The notes beneath the pieces are model-generated. The model worked only from the letters and a program-made list of their open reading frames with translations, did not search any database and was not told the DNA's origin. From the NCBI GenBank assembly GCA_028293545.1, contig JAQGOP010000027.1, positions 29,039 through 93,038 of the forward strand: DNA of 64,000 nucleotides, written 5' to 3'. This DNA is from Verrucomicrobiota bacterium. Lineage in GTDB: Bacteria > Verrucomicrobiota > Verrucomicrobiia > Opitutales > Opitutaceae. Below, in pieces: positions 17,258 through 25,183 of this stretch. Position numbers and translations under genes: made by a program. Numbering within the stretch: the first letter of the stretch is position 1; the number at the start of each line of letters is the position of its first letter.

Positions 17258-17962
17258 TCAGGCAAACGCGCCCGCGGCCTGCACCAGCGCACGGGCCAGC
17301 GGCGGGACTTCGCCCTTGAGCGCGCGGCGCTCGGATTGAAACAACGTGCCGATGAAAAACGGGTGTTCGCCGGCGGGTAATTCCGCGCCGCGGATTTCGC
17401 CGGTTTCATCGAACGCGGTGAACTTCAGGCCCGCCCGCTCCAGTTGCGCACGATACAGTGGATTCACGCCGTAACGGCAGTGGTAGCCCTCCGTCGTGGC
17501 GTCGCATCCATAAATTTCCCGCAGGCGGCTGCCCGCGGTGAAGCGCAGCGCGCTGGTTTGCTCGACGAGCGAACAGGCCAGCGGCTCGACAACCAGCGCG
17601 GGCCCGTCGGGATTGGTTTCGGCATGGTCAGCTGCGGCGATCCCCGCGCGGTTGCGCGCGAACTCGATGACCAGGTGTTGAAACCCGCCGCAGCTCCCGA
17701 GCAAAGGACGTTTGGTCTCCCGGGCCCAGCGAATGGCATCCAATACGCCGGCCATGTTTTCGTACGGGCTGCGCGGCACGACCCAGACGGCGGAATAGTT
17801 CGCGAGATCGCGCGCCGGATCCCGCAGTTCGCGGGTGTGAACCCAAGTCCATCCGACCGCTGCGCCCGCGTCCCCATTCGCGAGCTCAAGCGCGCGCGGG
17901 ATCGCGCGGTGGGCGATCACCTCCGCCGAGTAGTCACCGACGAGCGCGATCGAGGGTTTCAT
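17258..17962 (-). CDS. CTP-synthase-like class I glutamine amidotransferase domain, stand-alone, triad His replaced
   Basis: Two hundred thirty-four residues corresponding to the glutaminase half of CTP synthase with no synthetase domain. The nucleophile elbow LLGSCGGFQH places Cys91. At the usual QFHPE site the sequence is LFQSE (208-211 region), so the catalytic His is replaced by Gln209 while Glu211 is retained. Free-standing homologues of this kind exist; with the His missing, glutaminase activity is doubtful and a hydrolase or binding role is possible. ATG 17962 opens at KPSIALVGDYSAE. The upstream gap holds a 22-bp perfect inverted repeat. Confidence 0.75.
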   Translation of the reverse strand: MKPSIALVGDYSAEVIAHRAIPRALELANGDAGAAVGWTWVHTRELRDPARDLANYSAVWVVPRSPYENMAGVLDAIRWARETKRPLLGSCGGFQHLVIEFARNRAGIAAADHAETNPDGPALVVEPLACSLVEQTSALRFTAGSRLREIYGCDATTEGYHCRYGVNPLYRAQLERAGLKFTAFDETGEIRGAELPAGEHPFFIGTLFQSERRALKGEVPPLARALVQAAGAFA

Positions 17963-17972
17963 CGAAAAGTTG

Positions 17973-18064
17973 TTTAACCACGAATGGACCCGAATCCGAG
18001 CCCGGGAATGGTCCGTCCGAGGTTGGGTGCGGATTTGGGCCGTTCGGGTCCATTCGTGGTTAAA
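17973..18064. repeat. Perfect 22-bp inverted repeat, ACGAATGGACCCGAA family
   Basis: Left arm 17973-17994 (TTTAACCACGAATGGACC...) and right arm 18043-18064 are perfect reverse complements with a 48-bp spacer. The same arms, less perfect, occur at 21318-21446, singly at 29879-29904 and at 37172-37203. Lies between two minus-strand genes. Confidence 0.92.
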
Positions 18065-18069
18065 AAAAG

Positions 18070-18981
18070 TCAGGTCTTTTTTTGGACCTTGGCCTTCTGC
18101 GTGGTAATGATTGCGACGGCGGTGACGATCACAGCCGAGGCGACAAGGGTTCGCCCGGAGATTGGCTCGCCCAGGATCAGCCAGCCGAGAAACACGGCGA
18201 CGACCGGGTTGACGTAGGCGTAGGTTGAAACGCGGGCGGGCGACGTGTGTTTCAGCAGGTAAACGTAAGCCGGAAACGCGATGAGCGAGCCGGCGGCGAC
18301 CAAATAAACCCACGCGACGATTGGCCAGAGCGTGAGATTGTGCGGCTGGAATTCGTGGAATTCGCTACGCAATGCGCCGATCACGAGCATGAGCACTCCG
18401 CCCGTGAGCATCTGGAGCGTGGCGGCGACCAACGGTTCGGCGGCGTTGCGCGTGTAACGCGAATAGAGCGAACCCACCGACCATGACACGCAGGCAAATA
18501 TCAGCCCCGCACCGCGCCACGGATCGATCGACGCGCCCCCGGCGCCGCCGCCGATGAGAAGGACGAGCCCGCCGAATCCCAGCGCCAGGCCGGTGATCGT
18601 GGGCCACGTCGGGCGCATTCCCTTCGGCAGCATCCAATCGAGGAGCACCATGAAAAGCGGGCTGATCGAGATGATCAGGGTCGTGATGCCGGAAGGAATC
18701 CGCTGCTCCGCCCACACGACCAGGCCGTTGCCGCCGACGAGGAGCAGGGCGCCAACAATCGTGTTGTCGAACCATTGCCGCGCCGTCGTTTTGCCGCGTC
18801 CAGTCATCGTGAGCCATGCGTACAGCAGGAGCCCGGCGACGAGAAAGCGGGCGCCCGCCATGATGAACGGCGGCATGGACCCCACTGCGACGCGGATGGC
18901 GAGGTAGGTGCTGCCCCAAATGAGGTAAATCGCGGCGAACGCGAAAATGAGGGCGGGGCGGTTTTGTGCGAGCGCGGACAC
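18070..18981 (-). CDS. EamA/DMT family permease (YedA-like)
   Basis: Inner-membrane exporter-type permease, 303 residues with about ten hydrophobic segments in two EamA repeats (about 10-140 and 150-290). Family hallmarks: FAAIYLIWGSTYLAIRVAV, the middle LMVLLDWMLPKGMRP-like connection and VNPVVAVFLGWLILGEPIS. No ATG gives a sensible start; GTG at 18981 (read as MSALAQNRPALIF) is chosen because the frame upstream runs into the repeat at 19064. Substrate unknown. Confidence 0.85.
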   Translation of the reverse strand: MSALAQNRPALIFAFAAIYLIWGSTYLAIRVAVGSMPPFIMAGARFLVAGLLLYAWLTMTGRGKTTARQWFDNTIVGALLLVGGNGLVVWAEQRIPSGITTLIISISPLFMVLLDWMLPKGMRPTWPTITGLALGFGGLVLLIGGGAGGASIDPWRGAGLIFACVSWSVGSLYSRYTRNAAEPLVAATLQMLTGGVLMLVIGALRSEFHEFQPHNLTLWPIVAWVYLVAAGSLIAFPAYVYLLKHTSPARVSTYAYVNPVVAVFLGWLILGEPISGRTLVASAVIVTAVAIITTQKAKVQKKT

Positions 18982-19063
18982 GGAGGACTCGTTTGTGTGA
19001 AGTGCGCCGCGCTCCGCAACCGATGAATTTCGGCGCCTGGCAGGACGATCCGATCGGAATCGA

Positions 19064-19271
19064 TTTGAACAGAAGGCAACGAAGGTAACGAAGAGATCCC
19101 GGTGAGCGGAATCGCTCGTGCCCTTGGCGTCTGGGTTCCGAACCCTCCAAGGCATAATCGTAAAGGGCCACGAACGATTTCGCTGACCAAAACCGCTTCG
19201 TTACCTTCGTTGCCTTCTGTTCAAATGGATTGGGGGTTCGATCTCCTGAGCAGGCGGGCCGCCTGCGCTAC
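19064..19271. repeat. Type A palindromic element, copy 3, with perfect 30-bp inner arms
   Basis: Inner left arm 19064-19093 and right arm 19196-19225 are perfect 30-bp reverse complements (TTTGAACAGAAGGCAACG...). The 102-bp centre is nearly identical to copy 1 (2977-3231), including AGCGGAATCGCTCGTGCCC and the CCTTGG/CCAAGG closing pair. Only the right outer GTAGCGC arm is present (19249-19271); the left one is missing. The gap 18982-19326 contains nothing else recognisable apart from promoters. Confidence 0.92.
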
Positions 19272-19326
19272 TTCGGATTTCGCGGATAGCGTTGCAGCAC
19301 GGGAAGGGTCGGCTTGAGTTCGAGCG

Positions 19327-19908
19327 ATGATTGCCGGCGATCTTTTCCGCGAACACGTGACGACCATCCTCGGGCGTTTTTTTCGGCAGAACGACCGCGT
19401 GGCGCCGACGGCAGGCGAATTCGCCGCCGTTGCTTCCTCGCTTTTGGCACTGGTGGAGGAACGCGGGCTCCCGCGTCCGCTCGCAAAATCCGAGAGCGGG
19501 GAACCCGGCGAGATGCCAGATGCCGAAATCACGCCATTGCTCGACCGCGTGCTGCAAGGCGTCGCGAAGGAATCGCGCGAAGCCCTGGCCGCGCCAGTGC
19601 GCCAGCTGGTCAAGGCCTGTTTATATCCTGAATTCAAAAAATGCCGTGACTCTTTCCGCGAGGTGGCGCCCGACGGGACCTGTCGTCGGCAGGAGCTGGC
19701 TCGCACGCGCGGGCGCATCAGCGGCGCCCACTGTGTCGATTGCCCCCACTGGGTCGCGCTGTCGCCCGCGCAGCATTGGAAATATCTGTCGCGCGAATGG
19801 CAGCCGGCGAGAAAGGACGAATTGGACGCGGGGCGTGAGGTGTTCCTCCCGGAAGATTTCCGTTCGCTCCGGATATTCCTGCATCAGCAGGCCCGGCTCG
19901 GCGTATAG
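19327..19908 (+). CDS. Conserved-looking hypothetical protein with a Cys/His cluster
   Basis: One hundred ninety-three residues, no signal peptide. Helical N-terminal part (about 1-100) and a C-terminal part with KKCRDSF, DGTCRRQ and AHCVDCPHWV, i.e. Cys residues near 106, 118, 135 and 138 with a nearby His that could bind zinc. I do not recognise the family. It is followed 39 bp later by a response regulator gene in the same direction, so a signalling link is possible. Confidence 0.6.
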   Translation: MIAGDLFREHVTTILGRFFRQNDRVAPTAGEFAAVASSLLALVEERGLPRPLAKSESGEPGEMPDAEITPLLDRVLQGVAKESREALAAPVRQLVKACLYPEFKKCRDSFREVAPDGTCRRQELARTRGRISGAHCVDCPHWVALSPAQHWKYLSREWQPARKDELDAGREVFLPEDFRSLRIFLHQQARLGV

Positions 19909-19947
19909 TCTTGAAACCGGTCGTTGCGCCTTTTGAGTCACTGCGTC

Positions 19948-20643
19948 TTGGCTACCCGCGTCGTAATTATCGAGGACGAAGCAGTTTTTCGCCACATGCT
20001 CAGCATGGCGCTGAGCCGCATGCGCGGGCTGGTCGTGGCGGGCGAGTTCGCCGACGGCAAGGTGGGCCTCGATTATTGCCTGAAGGAAAAACCGGGCCTG
20101 CTGGTCGTGGATCTTTTCCTGCCGAGCCTGCACGGCTTGGACGTCATCCGCGAAATGCGCGCACGAGTCCCGTCGACCCGTATCCTCGTTCTCACCGGTC
20201 ACCCCGACAGCGAGTTGCCCGCGCGGCTGATGACGATGGGCGTGCATGGTTTCGTGGATAAGGCGGAGCCGATCAATTACGTGATGCAGGCGGTGGAAGC
20301 GGTGATGAGCGGCGGGATGTTTTTCGCGACGAACGTGCCGCCGAAGTATGTGCAAGCCGATGCGACGGCGGCGGGGAAAGCGCCGACGCCGCTGGCTGCG
20401 CCCAAGGTGAACCCGGCCACGCCGGTGCCTTCGGTCGAGGCGGTGCAGATTTTATCGAGCCGGGAAATCGAAGTGGTGCAGCTGGTCGCCGGTGGATTCT
20501 CCTCGAAGGAAATCGCGTCGCGCCTCGACCTCAGTGTGCGCACGGTGGAAAAGCACCGCGCCAATATCATGGAGAAGATCGGCGTGCGCGAAGTCGCGAG
20601 CCTGGTCCGCTGGGCCGTGCAGGCGGGTTTGGTGAAGAGCTAA
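19948..20643 (+). CDS. Response regulator, NarL/FixJ type (REC + LuxR-type HTH)
   Basis: DNA-binding response regulator of about 231 residues. Receiver: acidic IIEDE, phosphoacceptor Asp55 in LLVVDLFLPS, Thr83 and Lys105. A Pro/Ala-rich linker (about 130-160) leads to a LuxR helix-turn-helix (LSSREIEVVQLVAGG, SVRTVEKHRANIMEKIGV). No ATG fits; TTG at 19948 gives MATRVVIIEDE, and TTG at 19933 is an alternative. Neighbours include an Hpt protein and a hybrid histidine kinase, which could form a phosphorelay with it. Confidence 0.88.
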   Translation: MATRVVIIEDEAVFRHMLSMALSRMRGLVVAGEFADGKVGLDYCLKEKPGLLVVDLFLPSLHGLDVIREMRARVPSTRILVLTGHPDSELPARLMTMGVHGFVDKAEPINYVMQAVEAVMSGGMFFATNVPPKYVQADATAAGKAPTPLAAPKVNPATPVPSVEAVQILSSREIEVVQLVAGGFSSKEIASRLDLSVRTVEKHRANIMEKIGVREVASLVRWAVQAGLVKS

Positions 20644-20671
20644 GATTGGCAAACGCGGCCGTCTGCCTGGC

Positions 20672-20868
20672 GTAGGGCGCGGTCTCTGACCCGCCTCCGG
20701 AAAAACGCCGCGCCCGTTTTCGACTGCTCGTTCGGATTCACCACAAACCTGCGACCCGGTGCTTGAAACGCGCAACGGAGCCAGTCGAGGACATGGCGCT
20801 ACCTTTCCGGTGCATTGGCCCACTCGCTACCCGCTAATTTCCCTAAGCAGGCGGGCCGCCTGCGCTAC
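20672..20868. repeat. Repeat cluster: GTAGGGCGCGG unit, reversed type B unit and GTAGCGC arm
   Basis: 20672-20702 is one GTAGGGCGCGGTCTC...ACCCGCC unit (others at 30731, 40794 and 63519-63612). 20700-20868 is the reverse complement of the element at 14359-14500, ending in an exact 23-bp GTAGCGC repeat at 20846-20868. That last repeat lies inside the reading frame of the Hpt gene and is translated as its C-terminus. No other gene in 20644-20842. Confidence 0.85.
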
Positions 20869-21199
20869 CCCGGCAGTAGGCCTTCAGCGAAATCGCGACG
20901 TGTTCAAATTCGGCGACGGTGGCGGCGAGGTCGGCGGCGGTGACTTCAGCGTTGGCGGTGGTGAGGCGGGCCTCGAGTACGGCCATCTGCGATGAAAGCT
21001 TGTCGGCGCCGACGATCGTCGAGCTGCTTTTCAGGCTGTGCGCGGCCCGGCGGCGCTGCTCGCGATCGCCGTTGCTCAGCTCGGCGAGGAGGATCGGGAA
21101 ATTGTCCATGTACATCTGCGCCAGCTCGCGGGCGGAATCGTCACCGAGCGCCGAGCTTAGCTCAGCCAGGGCTTCGTTCGGAGGAGGCAGGCTGCTCAT
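20843..21199 (-). CDS. Stand-alone histidine phosphotransfer (Hpt) protein with repeat-encoded tail
   Basis: Hpt domain of 118 residues, relaying phosphate between receiver domains in the cytoplasm. The phosphorylatable His54 is in AAHSLKSSSTIVGA, the classic HSLKSS-type motif; the rest is a helical bundle. The last residues, GSAGGPPA, are encoded by the palindromic repeat at 20846-20868, which in this frame is read through before a TAG at 20843-20845. Start ATG 21199 (MSSLPPPNEALAEL). Likely partners are the flanking regulator and hybrid kinase. Confidence 0.88.
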   Translation of the reverse strand: MSSLPPPNEALAELSSALGDDSARELAQMYMDNFPILLAELSNGDREQRRRAAHSLKSSSTIVGADKLSSQMAVLEARLTTANAEVTAADLAATVAEFEHVAISLKAYCRGSAGGPPA

Positions 21200-21238
21200 G
21201 GGGCGAAACCGTAGGTCCGCGCAAAGGCCTGAGGCAAT

Positions 21239-21446
21239 TGCGGATTGTGAAAACGAGCCGCGGCCTGCCGGATATTGGATACCGGATTCCGGAAACCGGA
21301 TCGTTCGAACCCAGAACTTTAACCACAAATGGACACGAATCCGGTTCCAGACGTTTTCCGCGGATTATGGCAGTGCTTACGGAATCTGGCCGATTCGCAG
21401 GCAGCCCCGAGGTCCGAACCCGAATCCGGGTCCATTCGTGGTGAAA
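21239..21446. repeat. Two decayed palindromic units (GCGGATACCGG and ACGAATGG families)
   Basis: 21239-21300 carries ATTGCGGATTGTG and TTGGATACCGGATTCCGG arms of the family seen at 5862-6064. 21318-21446 is an imperfect inverted pair TTTAACCACAAATGGACACG / CCCGAATCCGGGTCCATTCG like 17973-18064. Region lies between the Hpt and acetyltransferase genes. Confidence 0.75.
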
Positions 21447-21457
21447 ACCGCCTTGGA

Positions 21458-21949
21458 CTATTTGGTGCCAGGTGGCCGCACTCCGCAATTCCTCAGCCGC
21501 TCGCCCGTGAGGCGGCAGATGGTCCAGTCGAGCTTTCGCTCGGCGCCGAGGGATTCGTAGAATTCAATCGCGGGCTGGTTCCAGTCGAGCACGGCCCATT
21601 CCATGCGGCCGCAACCGCGCTCGTTCGCGAGCTGGGCGAGATGCAGCAAAAGTCCCTTCCCGAGACCCTGGCCGCGGAAGGCCGGTTTCACGAACAGGTC
21701 CTCGAGGTAGATGCCCGGCTTGGCGAGGAAGGTGGAATAGTTCGTGAAGAAAACCGCGAAGCCTGCGGGCGTGTCGTTCTCGTCGAATGCGAGGATGCAC
21801 TCCGCCGCAGGACGATCGCCGAACAGCGTCGCGCGCAGCTTTTCCTCCGTCGCCTCGACCTCGTGCAGCAATTTCTCGTACGCCGCGAGATCGCGGATGA
21901 AAGCGAGGACGAGCGGGAGATCGGAAGCGATCGCGGGACGGATTTTCAT
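21458..21949 (-). CDS. GNAT family N-acetyltransferase (diamine acetyltransferase-like)
   Basis: One hundred sixty-three residues, complete GNAT fold. The acetyl-CoA loop is PAFRGQGLGKGLLLHLA (Arg92-Gly-Gln-Gly-Leu-Gly), preceded by GIYLEDLFV; C-terminal WAVLDWNQPAIEFYESLGA is typical of spermidine/spermine-type acetyltransferases, which often carry the same N-terminal RPAIASDLPLVLAFIRDLA and YEKL pattern. Substrate is a guess (small amine). ATG 21949. Confidence 0.9.
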   Translation of the reverse strand: MKIRPAIASDLPLVLAFIRDLAAYEKLLHEVEATEEKLRATLFGDRPAAECILAFDENDTPAGFAVFFTNYSTFLAKPGIYLEDLFVKPAFRGQGLGKGLLLHLAQLANERGCGRMEWAVLDWNQPAIEFYESLGAERKLDWTICRLTGERLRNCGVRPPGTK

Positions 21950-22276
21950 GGCCGGAAGAAAGCGCAGCGAATTGGAGCCAGACTCAACCTAAAACCCGGA
22001 TGGTTGACCGCAGAAAAGCGCAATTTCCTGAGGCTTCGAATCAAAATATCCGTGCGTTCGTAAGCGCTCCCAAAACTCCGTCGCAGCCCGGAAACTCGCG
22101 CTTTTGCGGCCAACAATCCGGAGCTTGGAATCGGAAGGGCCTGAACGAACTCGTCGACCCGCACTCCTTCGAGCTCCGTTGCCTTCCGTCCATGATCCGA
22201 TCCTGCGGGAAGCGGCGAATTCAAATGGTCGACAAATTCATGGCTGGGCGATTGTTTGCGCGGCGTCTTTCGCCGC
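21950..22276. other. Gene-free stretch with a decayed 110-bp palindrome
   Basis: Left arm 22002-22028 (GGTTGACCGCAGAAAAGCGC...) and right arm 22090-22114 (GGAAACTCGCGCTTTTGCGG...) pair imperfectly. The sequence matches none of the other families here. It separates the divergent acetyltransferase and hybrid kinase genes, so promoters must also lie in it. No gene seen. Confidence 0.6.
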
Positions 22277-25171
22277 ATGACGCCTGCCCTGATGCACCTG
22301 CCCCAACTTCAGCTTCCCATGGCGCTGGGCGGTTGGTGGGTGGCGGGGTTGAGTGCGGCCGCTGCGGGTGCGCTCGGCTGGTGGCTCGGCGCGCGACGCA
22401 AGGATGCGCCCTCCGACGATGAATCGCGGCGGCTGCATCAGTTCCTTTTTGATAGCGCGGTCGAGGGCATTTATGAGAACCCCGCGAACGGCGGGTTCCG
22501 CATCGCGAATCCCGCGATGGCGCGGATCCTCGGTTACGAAAGCGTGGAGGAATTGCTCCGCGCGACGCCGGCCCAGACCGCGAGCATCTATGTGATGCCG
22601 GACCGCCGGAGCGAATTCCTGGCGCAGGTGGCCTCGCGCGACACCCTGACGGATTTCGAATCCGAGATCCGCCGGCCCGACGGATCGACCCGCTGGATTT
22701 CGGAAAACGTGCGCGTCGTGCGAAACGCGTCCGGTCAGGTCGCTGCGGTCCAAGGTTTCGTGACCGACATCACCGCGCGCAAGCAGGCCGAAGGCGCGAC
22801 GCGTGAAAGCGAGGAACGGTACCGCGGGCTTTTCTTCGCGAACCCGTACCCGATGTGGATCTACGATCGCGAGACGCTCCGCTACCTTTCCGTCAACGAC
22901 GCCGCCGTCGAGCTCTACGGCTATTCGCGCGAGGAATTCGCGACGATGCAGCTGCCGGACATGCGCCCGGCGACGGAAGTTGAGACATTGAAGCACGCGA
23001 TCCGTGCGATGCAGGCGGGGCGCAACCAGCCCGGCGTCTTCACCCACCGCACCAAGGACGGCCGCTTGCTGCGGATCGAGGTCACGACGCTGGTGTTCAC
23101 GGGGCAGGGCCGCGAACAGGTGCTCTGCATCGCGCGCGATTTGACGGAGCGGGAGAAGGCACGCGCGGCGTTGAGCGAGAGCGAATCGCGCTATCGGCTG
23201 CTGTTTGAAAATTCCCCGATCGGGATTGTGGAGTACGATTATCGGTCGACGGTCGAGTGGATGGACCAGCTGCGCGCGCAAGGCGTGACCGACTTGGAGG
23301 CGTGGGCGGAGGTGAATCGCGAGCAATGGAACGACCGGTTGCGCAGCCTGCCGCTGGTGGGGATCAATGGATCCGCGCTGCGCCTGCTGAAAGCGGGATC
23401 GGTCGAGGATCTCCCGACCAACCTCGATCGCCTCGTGCCCGAATCCGGCTGGGCGGTGCGCCGGCAGTCGTTTTTCGCCGCGTGGCATGGCCGCAACGAA
23501 TCGGAAGGCGAGATCACGCTCCATTCGCTCGATGGCAGCATCCATCACGTGCACACGCACTGGTGGGTGCCGATGCTGGACGGAAAACCGTTCTACGCGC
23601 GCACGCCGATCGTGCTGCTCGATCTCACGGAGGAGCGGGCAGTCGAACGCGCGCTGGCGGCCGAGCGCGAACGGCTGGCCGTGACCTTGCGCGCCATGGC
23701 CGAGGGCGTCGTCACGACCGATCAGGAAGGCGTGGTCCTTTTCATCAACCAGGCCGCGAGTGCGATCACCGGGTGGTCGTCATCGGCGGCGACCGGAAGG
23801 CATATCAGCGAAGTCTGCACGCTGCGTCATGCCCGCACCGGCGCAATTGTCGAACTGCCGGTGACGGCCGCGATGGCGGCGGGCCGGGTCCTCGACCTGC
23901 CCTCGCAAACCGTGGCGTTGCGGCGCGTCGGCGGGCGGGGGATGGTGGAAGGCTGCTGCGCCCCGATGCAGGACGCCGCGGGCCAGGGCATCGGCGCGGT
24001 GCTGGTGTTGCGCGACGTGACCGAGCGCTCGCGGCTCGAGTCGGAGCTGGAGCGCGCGTCCAAGCTCGAGTCGGTGGGGATCCTGGCCGGCGGCATCGCC
24101 CACGATTTCAACAACATCCTCGCGGTGGTGATGGGGAATTTGACGCTCGCGCAACTCGACCCGGCGACGGAAGGCACGCCGGTGGTGCGGTGGCTGCGCG
24201 AGGCGGAGCGGGCGACACTGCGCGCGCGGGACCTGACGCAACAGCTGCTGACGTTTGCCAAGGGCGGGGACCCGGTGCGCATGGCGGTGCGTTTGCCTGA
24301 GGTGGTACGGGAAGCCGCGGAGTTTGCGCTGCATGGCTCGCCGGTGCGCGCGGAGTTTGAGATTGCCGAGGACCTTTGGGCGGCGGACGTGGATCGCAGC
24401 CAGATCGGGCAGGTGGTCCAGAACCTCGCGATCAACGCGATGCAGTCGATGCGGAACGGCGGGATCATCAAGGTCGCGCTGCACAACGCGGAGCTGGCGG
24501 AAGGCCAGCAGCCGTCGCTGCCGCCGGGACGATATCTCGAGCTCACGCTGAGCGACACCGGGTCGGGGATTTCAGCGGAGCATCTCGCGCGGATTTTCGA
24601 GCCCTATTTCACGACGAAGGAGCACGGGAGCGGCTTGGGGCTCGCGACGGTTTATTCCATCACGCGCAAGCACCAAGGCCACGTGCAGGTGGAGTCGGAA
24701 GTGGGGAAGGGCACGACCTTCCGCCTGTGGCTGCCCGCGGCGAAGATGGCGCCTTCGACCCCGCAGGAAGGCCGCTCGGCGCTCGACCCGATGAGCGGGC
24801 GCGTGCTCTTCATGGATGACGAGGATCCGATCCGCGCGATGGTGGAAGTGCTGCTGGCCCGGCTGGGGTTGAAAGTGACGACGGTGGCGGATGGCGCGGC
24901 GCTGTTGAAGGAATACTCCGTGGCGCGCGGCGGGGGCGAACCGTATGACGTCGTGATCATGGATCTCACCGTGCCGGGGGCGATGGGTGGCCGCGAGGCG
25001 ATGCAGGAATTGGTGAAGATCAACCCGACGGTGCGTGCGATCGTTTCGAGCGGTTATTCGGGCGACCCGATCCTGGCAAATTTCCGCGCCCACGGATTCT
25101 GCGGCATCGTGCCCAAGCCATACCGCCTGGCGGACCTGGCGAGCGCGGTGCGAAACGCGCTCACGAAGTGA
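22277..25171 (+). CDS. Hybrid sensor histidine kinase: TM, multiple PAS, HisKA, HATPase, REC
   Basis: Signal-transduction kinase of 964 residues. One N-terminal membrane helix (GGWWVAGLSAAAAGALGWWL), then four PAS-like modules (about 45-180, 180-295, 300-455, 455-595), dimerisation/phosphoacceptor helix with His609 in GGIAHDFNNILA (NtrB-type), ATPase boxes DTGSGI and GSGLGLATVYS, and a C-terminal receiver with phosphoacceptor Asp896 in VVIMDLTVPG. ATG 22277 is preferred over the TTG 21 bp earlier. A kinase with attached receiver needs an Hpt partner; one is encoded 1.1 kb upstream. Confidence 0.92.
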   Translation: MTPALMHLPQLQLPMALGGWWVAGLSAAAAGALGWWLGARRKDAPSDDESRRLHQFLFDSAVEGIYENPANGGFRIANPAMARILGYESVEELLRATPAQTASIYVMPDRRSEFLAQVASRDTLTDFESEIRRPDGSTRWISENVRVVRNASGQVAAVQGFVTDITARKQAEGATRESEERYRGLFFANPYPMWIYDRETLRYLSVNDAAVELYGYSREEFATMQLPDMRPATEVETLKHAIRAMQAGRNQPGVFTHRTKDGRLLRIEVTTLVFTGQGREQVLCIARDLTEREKARAALSESESRYRLLFENSPIGIVEYDYRSTVEWMDQLRAQGVTDLEAWAEVNREQWNDRLRSLPLVGINGSALRLLKAGSVEDLPTNLDRLVPESGWAVRRQSFFAAWHGRNESEGEITLHSLDGSIHHVHTHWWVPMLDGKPFYARTPIVLLDLTEERAVERALAAERERLAVTLRAMAEGVVTTDQEGVVLFINQAASAITGWSSSAATGRHISEVCTLRHARTGAIVELPVTAAMAAGRVLDLPSQTVALRRVGGRGMVEGCCAPMQDAAGQGIGAVLVLRDVTERSRLESELERASKLESVGILAGGIAHDFNNILAVVMGNLTLAQLDPATEGTPVVRWLREAERATLRARDLTQQLLTFAKGGDPVRMAVRLPEVVREAAEFALHGSPVRAEFEIAEDLWAADVDRSQIGQVVQNLAINAMQSMRNGGIIKVALHNAELAEGQQPSLPPGRYLELTLSDTGSGISAEHLARIFEPYFTTKEHGSGLGLATVYSITRKHQGHVQVESEVGKGTTFRLWLPAAKMAPSTPQEGRSALDPMSGRVLFMDDEDPIRAMVEVLLARLGLKVTTVADGAALLKEYSVARGGGEPYDVVIMDLTVPGAMGGREAMQELVKINPTVRAIVSSGYSGDPILANFRAHGFCGIVPKPYRLADLASAVRNALTK

Positions 25172-25183
25172 ACGCATTTCGAA

